From: a virus
DNA length: 35,588 bases
Direction: 5' to 3' (one strand)
IMG/VR virus record: IMGVR_UViG_3300010397_000069
Span: 1 to 35,588 of that record
Part shown: in pieces, positions 7,764 through 16,834 of the stretch
Layout of the letters: each line of letters opens with the position of its first letter
Position numbering within the stretch: position 1 is the first letter of the stretch
Position numbers and translations under genes: made by a program
Notes under the pieces: model-generated
Databases searched by the model: none
What the model saw: the letters and a program-made list of their open reading frames with translations, nothing else
Told to the model about the DNA's origin: nothing

Positions 7764-8513
7764 ATGGCAAGAATCAGTTGGTCCAATTCCGGCGAACGAG
7801 TGTACGAAGCCGGTATCGATCGCGGTGTGCTTTACGTCGACGACAACGCCGGCGTGCCCTGGATTGGTCTCGTCTCTGTGAACCAGTCTCAGTCTGGCGG
7901 ACAAGCAAAACCACGGTATCTGGACGGAATCAAGGTCGGAAACCGTACATCTCCCGAAGAATTCGAAGCCACTCTCGAAGCATTCACTTACCCGGAAGAA
8001 TTCGCGGTCTGTGACGGAATAGCTCGCACCGAAAACGGTCTTCGACTGAGGCACCAACGCCGTAAGCCTTTCAGTATGTCTTACCGGTCCAAGATCGGTA
8101 ACGAACTGGACGGGCTGTCGCATGGCTATCGTCTCCACTTCCTGTACAACGTGACGGCGGAGCCCAGCGACCACGACTACAAGACTTTGACGAACGCCAG
8201 TGATCCGGTGACGTTCAACTGGAAACTGACGGCTCGTCCGCCGATCATTGCGGGATACAGGCCCACGGCTCATTTCGAGATCGACTCTCGAGACATCCCT
8301 GCAGAGCTGTTGCAGTTGATCGAAGACACTCTGTACGGAACCGATTTGGAATCGCCTCGACTGCCCTCGGCTCCCGAGCTGATGTTCCTCTTCGATTCCT
8401 TCGAGGACAACGTCTACGACGCTGGTACGCCCTACACGCCGGTCTTCGTCACCTACGACGCCGGCACACCCACTACTCCGATCACGGAAACCATCGATGG
8501 AGGTGCGCTGTAA
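7764..8513 (+). CDS. Second tail tube-like protein (paralogue of the major tail protein)
   Basis: The 249-residue product is chosen from ATG 7764, well spaced after AAGGGAGG; a GTG one codon earlier is possible. It aligns by eye along its length with the N-terminal 220 residues of the product at 6322: both start with a short SW/MW strand, then GVLYxxD, TLEAFTYPEEF versus TIEAFTYPPEF, YRSKIGNELDG versus YRTKIGNDVEG, and a late IDSRD/IDSTK and DTLYG/DVLYG. It lacks the Ig-like domain and instead ends in a short repeat (YDAGTPYTP, YDAGTPTTP). It may form a tail-tip ring or a rarer tube subunit. Codon use is less C/G-biased than its paralogue, so it is probably a minor component. Confidence 0.75.
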   Translation: MARISWSNSGERVYEAGIDRGVLYVDDNAGVPWIGLVSVNQSQSGGQAKPRYLDGIKVGNRTSPEEFEATLEAFTYPEEFAVCDGIARTENGLRLRHQRRKPFSMSYRSKIGNELDGLSHGYRLHFLYNVTAEPSDHDYKTLTNASDPVTFNWKLTARPPIIAGYRPTAHFEIDSRDIPAELLQLIEDTLYGTDLESPRLPSAPELMFLFDSFEDNVYDAGTPYTPVFVTYDAGTPTTPITETIDGGAL

Positions 8514-9664
8514 TGGCAGTCGGCACACGAATGCAGCAGCGGCGTGCCACGGCCGCCGAATGGAATGTGTCGGACTACGTCTTGGCTGCCGGAGAAATCG
8601 GCGTCACCACCGACACCGGAGTCTTCAAGTGGGGCGACGGCAGTAACGTCTGGTCTGACCTCCCGGTCGCCTTCGAGGCGGTGTATTTGTCGTTGGAAGG
8701 CACCGCGGCAAACTCGGATCTTCTCGGTGGGGTAAGTGTCAACTCGTTGGTGAAGGTCGCCGACACGGACGTCAATCCGACCAACAACACGTACGTCAAG
8801 CGGACGGCAGACGGCGGAGTCAAGGCTTCGGACGCAACGGAAGCGACCGAGGTCACGACTCTCCAGCAGCAGAGCGCGGCGATCCTCGAAAGCCAGAAAC
8901 TCCTCCCCAGCCGGACGGTCACTGCGAACGCAACGCTGGCAATCGGCGACGCTTTCAGGTCCGTCTACGTGAACCACGCGTCTTTGACGGCCAACGTGGT
9001 CATCACGATCCCGACAAACGCGACCGTGGCTTTCGCAACCGGCACCGTCATCGAGATCACGGCATATGGCGCCGGCGGTGCGAAGGTTGTGGGCGCCGGA
9101 GGTGTCACTCTTCTCGGCGACAACATCGCAATGCCTGGGTGGGGGACGGTTCGTCTGTACAAGGCGGACACGGACTCCTGGCGAGCCACAGTCATCAGTG
9201 CAGGCAAGCGTTTGCCGACGATCTGTGTCAAGCGAACCGCTTCTGGCGACAACTACACGACGGCGTACGTCTTCGTTCCCTGGGATACGGTCGACACCGT
9301 CGAAACGTACAACCCCGATAACGAATGGTTCTCCATTCCGGGCACGGGACTCGCAACTGCTCGACGAATCATCTGCAACAAAGACGGCGAATATCTTTTC
9401 AATCTGAACTTCAACGTCGCCGGCACAAACGTCACTTGGGCGCGAATTGCCAAGATGACCGCAGACAACAGCACGACCGGAATGAACATCATCGGCGTAC
9501 AGAGCGCGAACGGCGTTTTCGCCATCACGGTGAAGAAGCGAGTGACCGCGGGACAGTCGTTCGGTGTCCATCACGGATTTGCTACCGGTTCGACTGGCGT
9601 TGCCGACGCCGAATCGACAGGCGGAAACCCCAGCAACTTCAAGATCATGCGTGTGAGTGACTGA
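8513..9664 (+). CDS. Fibre-like or decoration protein with phage tropism-type N-terminus
   Basis: The 383-residue product starts at an ATG overlapping the previous stop (TAATG). Its N-terminus MQQRRATAAEWN, followed by LAAGEIGVTTDTGVFKWGDG, is the hallmark of the short repeat found at the start of many phage fibre, spike and hyaluronidase-like proteins. Residues about 130-230 are beta-rich with ANATLAIGDAFRSVYVNH and ITIPTNATVAFATGTVIEIT, compatible with a trimeric beta stem. The C-terminal part (about 240-383) looks like a compact globular head, with TTAYVFVPWDTVDTVETY. It may bind the host surface or decorate the virion. Its place between tail tube genes and a gp10-like gene, rather than at the tail tip end, is unusual. 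Confidence 0.65.
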   Translation: MAVGTRMQQRRATAAEWNVSDYVLAAGEIGVTTDTGVFKWGDGSNVWSDLPVAFEAVYLSLEGTAANSDLLGGVSVNSLVKVADTDVNPTNNTYVKRTADGGVKASDATEATEVTTLQQQSAAILESQKLLPSRTVTANATLAIGDAFRSVYVNHASLTANVVITIPTNATVAFATGTVIEITAYGAGGAKVVGAGGVTLLGDNIAMPGWGTVRLYKADTDSWRATVISAGKRLPTICVKRTASGDNYTTAYVFVPWDTVDTVETYNPDNEWFSIPGTGLATARRIICNKDGEYLFNLNFNVAGTNVTWARIAKMTADNSTTGMNIIGVQSANGVFAITVKKRVTAGQSFGVHHGFATGSTGVADAESTGGNPSNFKIMRVSD

Positions 9665-9675
9665 CCGGAGGACTA

Positions 9676-10056
9676 ATGTCGTTCTCCTTTTCGTCGGAAG
9701 GTGACTGGGCTAAGACCGAGGCATTTCTGCGGAAAATGCAGAAGATGAACATCGATAGCACTCTGCAAGCGGCCGGTCAAGCCGGCGTGAGAGCTCTCAG
9801 TTCGGCTACGCCTAAGGACACTGGTCGAGCTGCCATTTCTTGGACGTTCGAAATCAAGAAGTCTGCTTCCGCTATCGAAATCGGATGGAAAAACACCGAT
9901 GTCGAAGGCGGATTCCCGGTCGCGCTGATGATTCAGTACGGCCACGGTACCGGAACCGGTGGTTATATTTCCGGACGTGACTACATCAACCCGGCCATGC
10001 GACCTGTGTTCGATCAGATCGCTGAGACTGTATGGAAGGCGGTGACCTCCGCATGA
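9676..10056 (+). CDS. HK97 gp10-like tail/connector protein
   Basis: The 126-residue product has the pattern of the HK97-gp10 family: an N-terminal helix (WAKTEAFLRKMQKM), the segment ALSSATPKDTGRAAISWTFEI where the TPKDTG-type motif is characteristic, then a beta hairpin and a C-terminal IQYGHGTGTGGYISGRDYINPAM, where YGHGT and the RDYI/PAM ending are also typical. Such proteins act in head-tail joining or tail completion. Usually this gene sits between the head-closure and tail-terminator genes; here it lies just before the tape measure gene, after a fibre-like gene. The family call is good, the role in this position less certain. Confidence 0.75.
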   Translation: MSFSFSSEGDWAKTEAFLRKMQKMNIDSTLQAAGQAGVRALSSATPKDTGRAAISWTFEIKKSASAIEIGWKNTDVEGGFPVALMIQYGHGTGTGGYISGRDYINPAMRPVFDQIAETVWKAVTSA

Positions 10057-13000
10057 GCAGCATTGACGAACGCATTGTTCGGATGAAATTCGACAACTCG
10101 CAGTTCGGTACTGGCGCTGCCTCGACGTTGAAGCAGCTCGACCAGCTCAAAGCAGCTCTGAAGCTCGACGGAGCCTCCCAAGGTCTCGATCAGATCAGCG
10201 GATCGCTTGGGCGGTTCTCGACTGCGGGAGCTCAGGAGCAGGTCGGCGGTTTGTCGGCCAAATTCACGGCTCTTCAGGTTGCTGCCATCACGGCACTGTC
10301 GAATATTGTCAACAAGGCGGTGAATGCCGGCACTCAGCTGGTCCATTCGCTGACTTTGGAACCCATCATGTCCGGGTTCCACGAATATGAGACGAACCTG
10401 AACTCGATCCAAACGATTCTGGCGAACACGGGGCTAAAGGGCGCCGAAGGTCTGCAGAAGGTCAACGACAAGCTCAACGACCTGAACCACTACGCAGACC
10501 AGACGATCTACAACTTTTCCGAGATGGCTCGGAACATCGGTACCTTCACCGCCGCCGGCGTCACACTCGATGTGGCGACGAACGCGATCAAAGGTATCGC
10601 CAACCTCGCCGCTGTTTCCGGATCGAGTGCTGAACAAGCTTCTTCGGCCATGTATCAGCTCTCTCAGGCCCTTGCTGCCGGCAAGGTGACCTTGGAGGAC
10701 TGGAACTCGGTCGTCAACGCCGGCATGGGCGGTAAGGTCTTCCAAGACGCCCTGATCGAAACCGCCCGGGTTCACGGTGTGGCGGTCGACCAATTCATCA
10801 AGGACGAGGGATCGTTCCGACTCAGCCTGCAAAAGGGCTGGCTCACCAGTGGAATCCTGACGGAGACCCTCAGCAAGTTCACTGGCGAACTGACGGCCGA
10901 TCAGCTCAAATCGATGGGTTACAACCAGCAGCAGATCGCTGGAATCCTCGAAATGGGCAGGACCGCTACCGATGCGGCCACCAAGGTCAAGACCATGACT
11001 CAATTGCTCGACACGCTGCGTGAAGCAGTGGGGTCGGGCTGGGCTCAGACCTGGCAAATCGTCTTCGGTAACTTCGATGAGGCGAAGAGCCTCTTCACAG
11101 ACGTCAGCAATACCCTCGGCGGAATGATCTCTAACTCCGCCAAGGCTCGAAATGAACTCCTCCAGGGATGGAAAGACCTGGGCGGTCGACAAGCTCTGAT
11201 CGACGGTATTTCCAACGCGTTTCACGCACTTCTGTCGATTCTGCAGCCCATCGGCCAAGCGTTCCGACAGATATTCCCGGCCACCACGGCCCAGCAGCTT
11301 TACAACATGACTGTCGCGTTCCGTGACTTCATGGCCAAATTGAAATTGGGATCCGACACCGCAAATAACCTCCGGAGGACTTTCGCCGGGTTCTTTGCGA
11401 TCTTGGGAATCGGCTGGGAGCTTCTGAAGGCCGGGGTCAAATTCTTCTTCGATCTGATCGGGAAGATGACCGGAGCCGGCGGTGGGCTACTGTCGTTCAC
11501 TGGAAACGTCGGCGATTTCTTGGTTGCATTGCATGACGCGATCAAGAGTGGTGACGCTTTCGGGAAATTCTTCACGGCTCTCGGCAAGATCGTGGAAATC
11601 CCGATCAAGGCCATCAAGAAGCTCGCAGAACTGATCGGCAACCTCTTCAAGGGTTCCGACGACAACGTCGACGCCGTGGCAAGCAGCTTCGAGAAGATGA
11701 CCTCGTCGCTCAGCCCGACGCAAAAGCTTATCGACATGCTCGGCAATGCGTGGATCGGCTTCATCAAGATCCTCGACCGTGTCGGCGACAAACTCTCCAG
11801 CGCCGCAAAAGCCTTCGTCAACTGGGCTAAGGGTGTCGGCGAAGCAATCTCTGGAGTCTTCTCCGGTGGGTTGAATTTCGACGCCATTCTCGGTGCTCTC
11901 AACACCGGAATCTTCGCAGCATTCTTCGTCATGATCAAGAAGCTGATCGCGAAGTTCAAGGACTTCAAGGTCGACGGTGGATTCCTCGACGGTGTCAAGG
12001 ATGCGATCGAAGGACTGACCGGAGCTCTTCAGGGAATGCAAAACGCCCTGAACGCAACGGCCTTGCTTGCTATCGCGGCAGCTATCGGCATCTTGACCCT
12101 GGCGTTCATCGGTCTTTCGAAGATCGACGCTGGCGGACTGACTCGCGCTTCGATCGCGATCACAGTGATGTTCGGTCAGCTGGCCGCAGCGTTCAAGCTC
12201 TTCGACAAAATCAGCACTGGTAGCTCAGCGCTCAAAATAGGAGTACTTGCTGGCGGATTGATCTTGATGGCTACGGCCATCGACATCTTGGCAATCGCCG
12301 TCAAGCAACTTTCCGGTCTGGATTGGGACGAACTCGCCAAGGGCATCGTCGGACTCGCTGCGACCATGGCGATTCTGGTCGGCGGAGCTAACGCGTTGGA
12401 CAAGGCTGCGCCCGGGATGATTCGTTCCAGCACGGGACTGGTTATCTTGGCTGCGGCTATTCGAATTCTTGTCACGTCAGTTGAAGCTTTGAGCAAGATG
12501 GACTGGGCGGAGCTTGCTAAGGGCTTGACCGGAGTTGCGGTCTTGCTCGGCGCATTGGCGCTGTTCACCAAATTCGCCGAAGCGGATAAGATCGGTGTCG
12601 GTTCAGGCCTCGGTATTATCCTCTTGGCTACGGCTTTGAAGATCTTGGCCAGCGCCATCGGAGATTTCACCAAATACAACTGGGAACAGCTTGCTCGCGG
12701 CATGGCTGCGATTGCTGTCGGTCTCGGTCTGATCGTCGGTGCAATCAATCTGATCCCACCCGGATCCGTCCTCAAGGCGGCCGGAGTTGTGATCATTGGC
12801 GCGGCTCTGGAGATCATCGGAGACGCCGTCGGCAAGATGAGTAAGATGTCTTGGAGCGAGATTGCCAAGGGCCTGACGGTCATGGCGGTGTCGCTTGGGG
12901 CTATCGCGCTTGCAATCGGCTTACTTCCTCCGACTTCCATTGTGAGTGCCGCCGGCATTCTAGTGGTGGCTGCCGCACTGGAGATCCTTGCGGACGCCAT

Positions 13001-14480
13001 GAAGAAGATGGGTGGGATGAGCTGGGTCGAGATCGCCAAGTCGCTCGTTGTCTTGGCTGCCTCGCTGACGATCATCACTCTCGCGCTCATATTTGCCACA
13101 GGAAGCGTCGCCGGCTCGGCAGCCATCCTGATCATGGCGGTTGCACTGAGCATGTTGGCCCCCGTGCTGAAAACGCTCGGCGGGATGAGCTGGTCGGATA
13201 TCGCGGCTGGTTTGGGAGCATTGGCCGGCGTGTTTATCGTGATCGGTTTGGCCGGTCTCGTCCTCACCCCGATCGTTCCCGTAATCGCCGCGCTGGCTGT
13301 GTCGATCGGTCTGCTGGGACTGGCAGTCGCACTTGCAGGGCTTGGTGTGCTTGCGTTTGCCACAGCCATGACCATTCTGGCTGCAGCGGGAGCCGCAGGT
13401 ACGGCTGCCGTAGTCGCTTTGGTCAAGGGATTGGCCGATGCGCTTCCATATGTTGCACAAAAGATCGGCGAAGCGCTTGTTGTATTCGCTCAGGTCATCG
13501 CCCATGCAGGGCCCGCAATTCTCGAAGCCATGACCACCGTCATGGAAGCAATGATCGACGCAATCACCCGCGTTAGCCCGAAGATCATCAACCTGCTCAC
13601 CTCGTTGCTGTTCTTGTTCTTGGACACGATGTATCAGTCGCTGCCCAAGATGGTAAACGCCGGGTTCGCCATCGCCACGAAGGTTCTTGAGGGTATTTCC
13701 AAGCGGCTTCCCGAATTGATTCAAAAGGGCGGAGATGTTGTCATTGCCTTCATCCAAGGCGTTGGTCAAACAGTGCCTCGAGTCACTTTGGCTGCCACCA
13801 TGGTCTTGGTCGCCTTCCTGAATTCCATGACAGCACAGATCCGAGCCAGTAGTGCCGCCATCGGTGCCGCTGGTTGGAACATCGCCAAGGCCTTGGTCGA
13901 CGGTATTGCCAGCGGTCTTGGATCCCTTGCAGGTCATGCCGTTGGTTTGGCCAGAAGCATGGGTACTTCGATGATCCGTGCGGCAATGGAAGCGATCGAC
14001 GCCCACTCGCCTTCTCGAAAGATGTACTGGCTGGGCCAGATGTTCGTGCTCGGTATGACGAACGCGGTTCAGGACGACACCCCGCTGGCTTCTAAGGCCG
14101 CGGCTGGTCTCGGAAACAAGATGATCGACTCGATGAGTAGCACATTGGGCGGTCTCAACGACGCTCTGGGTGTTGACACCATGGAATTCAACCCGACGAT
14201 CACGCCCGTTCTCGACCTCTCGCAGGTCAAGAAGGACGCTTCTTCGATGGGTGATCTGCTTTCACTACCGGCGTTCGATGTGAGCGGTGCTTTCGCGAAT
14301 GCCAAGACCGCCAGCTCCAGTTTCGAGTCCAACCGTAGGACGGACGACGAAGACGGTCAAAATGGTAGTGGTTCCAGTTACACGTTCTACCAAACCAACA
14401 ACTCGCCGAAGTCTCTGTCTCCGATCGAGCTGTACAGGCAGACAGACAACCTGATTTCCAGGGCGAAGGGAGGGAACTGA
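10053..14480 (+). CDS. Tape measure protein
   Basis: At about 1475 residues this is the longest protein in the window. I chose ATG 10053, which overlaps the previous stop (ATGA), over ATG 10032 in the same frame. The N-terminal region carries the tape measure segment YETNLNSIQTILANTG, and the middle has long helical stretches with aromatic/glycine turns. Between about residues 680 and 1150 it is very hydrophobic, with six tandem units of about 57-60 residues, each containing a motif such as LDWDELAKGI, MDWAELAKGL or MSWSEIAKGL. The C-terminus contains ALVDGIASGLGSLAGHA and a Ser-Pro turn (AIDAHSPSRK) common in these proteins. It sets tail length and may help DNA cross the membrane. No lytic transglycosylase or peptidase motif was seen. 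Confidence 0.93.
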   Translation: MSSIDERIVRMKFDNSQFGTGAASTLKQLDQLKAALKLDGASQGLDQISGSLGRFSTAGAQEQVGGLSAKFTALQVAAITALSNIVNKAVNAGTQLVHSLTLEPIMSGFHEYETNLNSIQTILANTGLKGAEGLQKVNDKLNDLNHYADQTIYNFSEMARNIGTFTAAGVTLDVATNAIKGIANLAAVSGSSAEQASSAMYQLSQALAAGKVTLEDWNSVVNAGMGGKVFQDALIETARVHGVAVDQFIKDEGSFRLSLQKGWLTSGILTETLSKFTGELTADQLKSMGYNQQQIAGILEMGRTATDAATKVKTMTQLLDTLREAVGSGWAQTWQIVFGNFDEAKSLFTDVSNTLGGMISNSAKARNELLQGWKDLGGRQALIDGISNAFHALLSILQPIGQAFRQIFPATTAQQLYNMTVAFRDFMAKLKLGSDTANNLRRTFAGFFAILGIGWELLKAGVKFFFDLIGKMTGAGGGLLSFTGNVGDFLVALHDAIKSGDAFGKFFTALGKIVEIPIKAIKKLAELIGNLFKGSDDNVDAVASSFEKMTSSLSPTQKLIDMLGNAWIGFIKILDRVGDKLSSAAKAFVNWAKGVGEAISGVFSGGLNFDAILGALNTGIFAAFFVMIKKLIAKFKDFKVDGGFLDGVKDAIEGLTGALQGMQNALNATALLAIAAAIGILTLAFIGLSKIDAGGLTRASIAITVMFGQLAAAFKLFDKISTGSSALKIGVLAGGLILMATAIDILAIAVKQLSGLDWDELAKGIVGLAATMAILVGGANALDKAAPGMIRSSTGLVILAAAIRILVTSVEALSKMDWAELAKGLTGVAVLLGALALFTKFAEADKIGVGSGLGIILLATALKILASAIGDFTKYNWEQLARGMAAIAVGLGLIVGAINLIPPGSVLKAAGVVIIGAALEIIGDAVGKMSKMSWSEIAKGLTVMAVSLGAIALAIGLLPPTSIVSAAGILVVAAALEILADAMKKMGGMSWVEIAKSLVVLAASLTIITLALIFATGSVAGSAAILIMAVALSMLAPVLKTLGGMSWSDIAAGLGALAGVFIVIGLAGLVLTPIVPVIAALAVSIGLLGLAVALAGLGVLAFATAMTILAAAGAAGTAAVVALVKGLADALPYVAQKIGEALVVFAQVIAHAGPAILEAMTTVMEAMIDAITRVSPKIINLLTSLLFLFLDTMYQSLPKMVNAGFAIATKVLEGISKRLPELIQKGGDVVIAFIQGVGQTVPRVTLAATMVLVAFLNSMTAQIRASSAAIGAAGWNIAKALVDGIASGLGSLAGHAVGLARSMGTSMIRAAMEAIDAHSPSRKMYWLGQMFVLGMTNAVQDDTPLASKAAAGLGNKMIDSMSSTLGGLNDALGVDTMEFNPTITPVLDLSQVKKDASSMGDLLSLPAFDVSGAFANAKTASSSFESNRRTDDEDGQNGSGSSYTFYQTNNSPKSLSPIELYRQTDNLISRAKGGN

Positions 14481-15304
14481 TGCGCCTTCAACAAGTGAAC
14501 ATCACCAACAGCAGGGGCGCGGTTCTCTCCTTGCAAGCGGAGCAGAACGATGATCCCTACCAGATCAACTCGATCGATGGATTGGACCCAGGCAAGGCGG
14601 TTCTCGTTTCGTCGAGTTCTGCCGGCCAGGACGGTGAAACGTACCAGTCCGGTAAACGCCCCGCTCGAAACATCAAGCTCAAGCTCGACTTCGATCCGGA
14701 TTTCTCGCCGAAGTCGTACAGCGAACTCCGAAATGATCTCTACACCTGGTTCATGCCCAAGACAAAAATCACCCTTCGGTTCTTTTTGTCTACCGGGTTG
14801 TACGTGGATATCGACGGAATCGTCGAATCGATGGATGCTCCGATCTTCTCGAACGATCCGGACGCAACGATCTCCATCATGTGCTACCAGCCCGACTTCG
14901 TGGACGGTCGATTGGCCTCTGTTCCTGGCTTCACGGCAAGTGACGCTACGAACACGCCGATCGACTATCCCGGAACCGTCGAAGCCGGAACCGTTCTGAC
15001 GATCAATTTCAACCGAGCGTCGAGCGGTTTCTCGATCTACAACACCGATGAAGGCGGGAAACTTCAACAACTGGACTTCTCATACGCTCTCCTCAATGGA
15101 GATAAGCTTGTGATCAGTTCGTTGCCTGGGAACAAAGGCATCACCTTGACCCGAACAGGCGTGTCGAGTTCGGTTTTGTACGGGAGATCCGCTCAGTCGA
15201 GCTGGATCAACCTGCAGGAAGGGGTTAATCAATTCCGTGTTTACGCGGTCGGTGACCCCATTCCTTACACGCTCGAATATGCCGTGAGGTACGGAGGTCT
15301 GTAG
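14480..15304 (+). CDS. Distal tail protein (Dit-like minor tail protein)
   Basis: The 274-residue product starts at an ATG overlapping the last base of the tape measure stop. Immediately after the tape measure gene is the standard position for Dit, the hexameric hub joining tube and tip. The N-terminal part (residues about 1-130) has beta strands with KLKLDFDPDF, ELRNDLYTWFMP and TLRFFLSTGLYVDIDGIVES, a layout typical of Dit N-domains. The C-terminal part (about 150-274) is a second beta domain with PGTVEAGTVLTINFNRASSG and LQEGVNQFRVYAVGD, resembling the carbohydrate-binding-like or galectin-like second domain. No enzymatic motif was seen. The role is inferred from position and fold pattern. 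Confidence 0.75.
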   Translation: MRLQQVNITNSRGAVLSLQAEQNDDPYQINSIDGLDPGKAVLVSSSSAGQDGETYQSGKRPARNIKLKLDFDPDFSPKSYSELRNDLYTWFMPKTKITLRFFLSTGLYVDIDGIVESMDAPIFSNDPDATISIMCYQPDFVDGRLASVPGFTASDATNTPIDYPGTVEAGTVLTINFNRASSGFSIYNTDEGGKLQQLDFSYALLNGDKLVISSLPGNKGITLTRTGVSSSVLYGRSAQSSWINLQEGVNQFRVYAVGDPIPYTLEYAVRYGGL

Positions 15305-16563
15305 TGGAGATCTATATTCTCGACGACCTCCTGCGGGAAATCGACGTGGTGGACGAGCATCAGTACGAATCGTTCATCTGGACGGAGAGGTACGCGGAGC
15401 GTGGCGACTTCCAGATCGTCGCCCGCTCCACCCCTTCGATGAAGAACCGATTCGTTGCCGACACTTTGTTCATGATTCGGGATTCCAAGCGGATCATGCG
15501 AGTGAACAAGGTCACCGAAACGATGGACGAGGAAAAGGGCGGGATCCTCACCATCGAGGGTTACGAACTTGTTTGGATCCTCGATCAACGTGTGTCTGCT
15601 TCGAAGGACACCGGCGGACATGCCGGCATGTTGTTGTCCGTCACATATTTCAACGGTTGGACTCCTTTGGAGCTGATCGCCGACATGGTGTGGCGTATCT
15701 GCATCCCAACGAGTGGATGGACCCTTTCGCCTGGGGATGCGATCCCATTCCTGAACGACGTCCACACGACTCCTGGAAGCTTGTATCCGGCGAGCAACAT
15801 CCCGGAACCTGCCCCCGGAGGAATTCTGTGGGAACAGAAGCTGGCTAGTCTATATTCCGCCGTAACGGACGTCTGTAAGGCTTACGATCTCGGATTCCGT
15901 TTGTACAAGGACCCGAACTCGGCCAAGCTATATTTCGAGGGCTACAACGGTGTGGATCGTACAACGGCACAGTCGATGTACCCACCGGTCGTGTTCTCGA
16001 ACGACGCAGACAACCTGAAAGACACGAAGGAATACCAGGACAACACGGCTGAGTTCAACGTCATCATCTGTGTGTACGAATACAAGAACCCCGTGGACGG
16101 CGATCTGCCCGAGACTTTGACCCTCACGGGCGTGGCCTCGGACCCGCAACTCGCATTTTCCTCCGGGGGGTTCGATCAGAAAACCAAAGTGATCACCGTC
16201 TCCCAAGTCCCCGAAGGGATGACAGATCCGCTCGATATCGCCGATTATCTGACTCAACTTGCTGAAGAGGAGTTGACCAGGTCGAAGCCAAGCGACATTT
16301 TCGACGGGGAAGCGGACGTCAACTCGAACTTCAAGTACGAGCGAGACTACTACCTCGGAGATATTGTCGAGGTTCGAGGCGACAATGGCGGCGGCGCATT
16401 CATGCGAGTCGTCGAACAGATCTTCAAATTCGACGCAAATGGTAAAGCGTCGTACCCGTCTTTGGTGAACAAGGATTCCATTTCTCCAGGTACTTGGAAG
16501 TCGTGGAAATACGACGTCAACTGGAAAGACATGGGTTCCGGGGAATACTGGAACAACCAGTAG
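15304..16563 (+). CDS. Tail protein of the ReqiPepy6 Gp37-like family (tail hub/Tal-like)
   Basis: The 419-residue product begins at a GTG overlapping the previous TAG. The opening MEIYILDDLLREIDVVDEH followed by SFIWTERYAERGDFQIV, and then MIRDSKRIMRVNKVTETMDEEKGGILTIEGYEL, matches the pattern I know for the siphovirus ReqiPepy6 Gp37-like family, which takes the place of the gp27-like tail hub in many Gram-positive phages. The C-terminal part contains YERDYYLGDIVEVRGDNGGG, also typical, where a hub beta domain reads GDIVEV. Length is normal for the family. It follows Dit, which fits a trimeric hub at the tail tip. No lytic domain is attached. Confidence 0.8.
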   Translation: MEIYILDDLLREIDVVDEHQYESFIWTERYAERGDFQIVARSTPSMKNRFVADTLFMIRDSKRIMRVNKVTETMDEEKGGILTIEGYELVWILDQRVSASKDTGGHAGMLLSVTYFNGWTPLELIADMVWRICIPTSGWTLSPGDAIPFLNDVHTTPGSLYPASNIPEPAPGGILWEQKLASLYSAVTDVCKAYDLGFRLYKDPNSAKLYFEGYNGVDRTTAQSMYPPVVFSNDADNLKDTKEYQDNTAEFNVIICVYEYKNPVDGDLPETLTLTGVASDPQLAFSSGGFDQKTKVITVSQVPEGMTDPLDIADYLTQLAEEELTRSKPSDIFDGEADVNSNFKYERDYYLGDIVEVRGDNGGGAFMRVVEQIFKFDANGKASYPSLVNKDSISPGTWKSWKYDVNWKDMGSGEYWNNQ

Positions 16564-16578
16564 CGAGAGGAGGTTGCT

Positions 16579-16827
16579 ATGGCCATCGGCGATGCCGCGG
16601 CTGCCGCGGGTTATCCCCTGGTGCCCGATCAGGGCCCGGACGGAACCGGCGGGAAGGTCAAAGAGGGATACAACGAGATCAACCGTACTCGAGACTTCAT
16701 TGCGGCCTTGAAGGCGCTCATTCCCAGTACCAAAGCGGGCTTTCGTGGATCCGCAGGGATATCCTCGGGAACCGCCGAACCAACCGGCGGTACGGACGGA
16801 GACATCTACTTCAAGATCTTGCCGTAG
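16579..16827 (+). CDS. Small tail-associated protein of unknown function
   Basis: The 82-residue product starts at ATG 16579 after GAGAGGAGG. Its N-terminus is alanine-rich (DAAAAAGYPLVPDQG), followed by glycine-rich turns and one helix, YNEINRTRDFIAALKALIP. The end (GISSGTAEPTGGTDGDIYFKILP) has a motif, GTAxPxGGxDGDIYFK, that resembles the short segment found in collagen-like or fibre proteins of many phages just before the receptor-binding part. It lies between the hub gene and the FN3-like tail protein, so it is probably a short tip or fibre component. No closer name can be supported. Confidence 0.65.
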   Translation: MAIGDAAAAAGYPLVPDQGPDGTGGKVKEGYNEINRTRDFIAALKALIPSTKAGFRGSAGISSGTAEPTGGTDGDIYFKILP

Positions 16828-16834
16828 GTGATGT

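Noticed and set aside
12176-13426. A 416-codon minus-strand frame opposite the tape measure repeats
   Set aside because: Its Ala/Pro/Ser/Thr composition is what the complement of the hydrophobic repeats gives; no ribosome site or neighbouring minus-strand gene.
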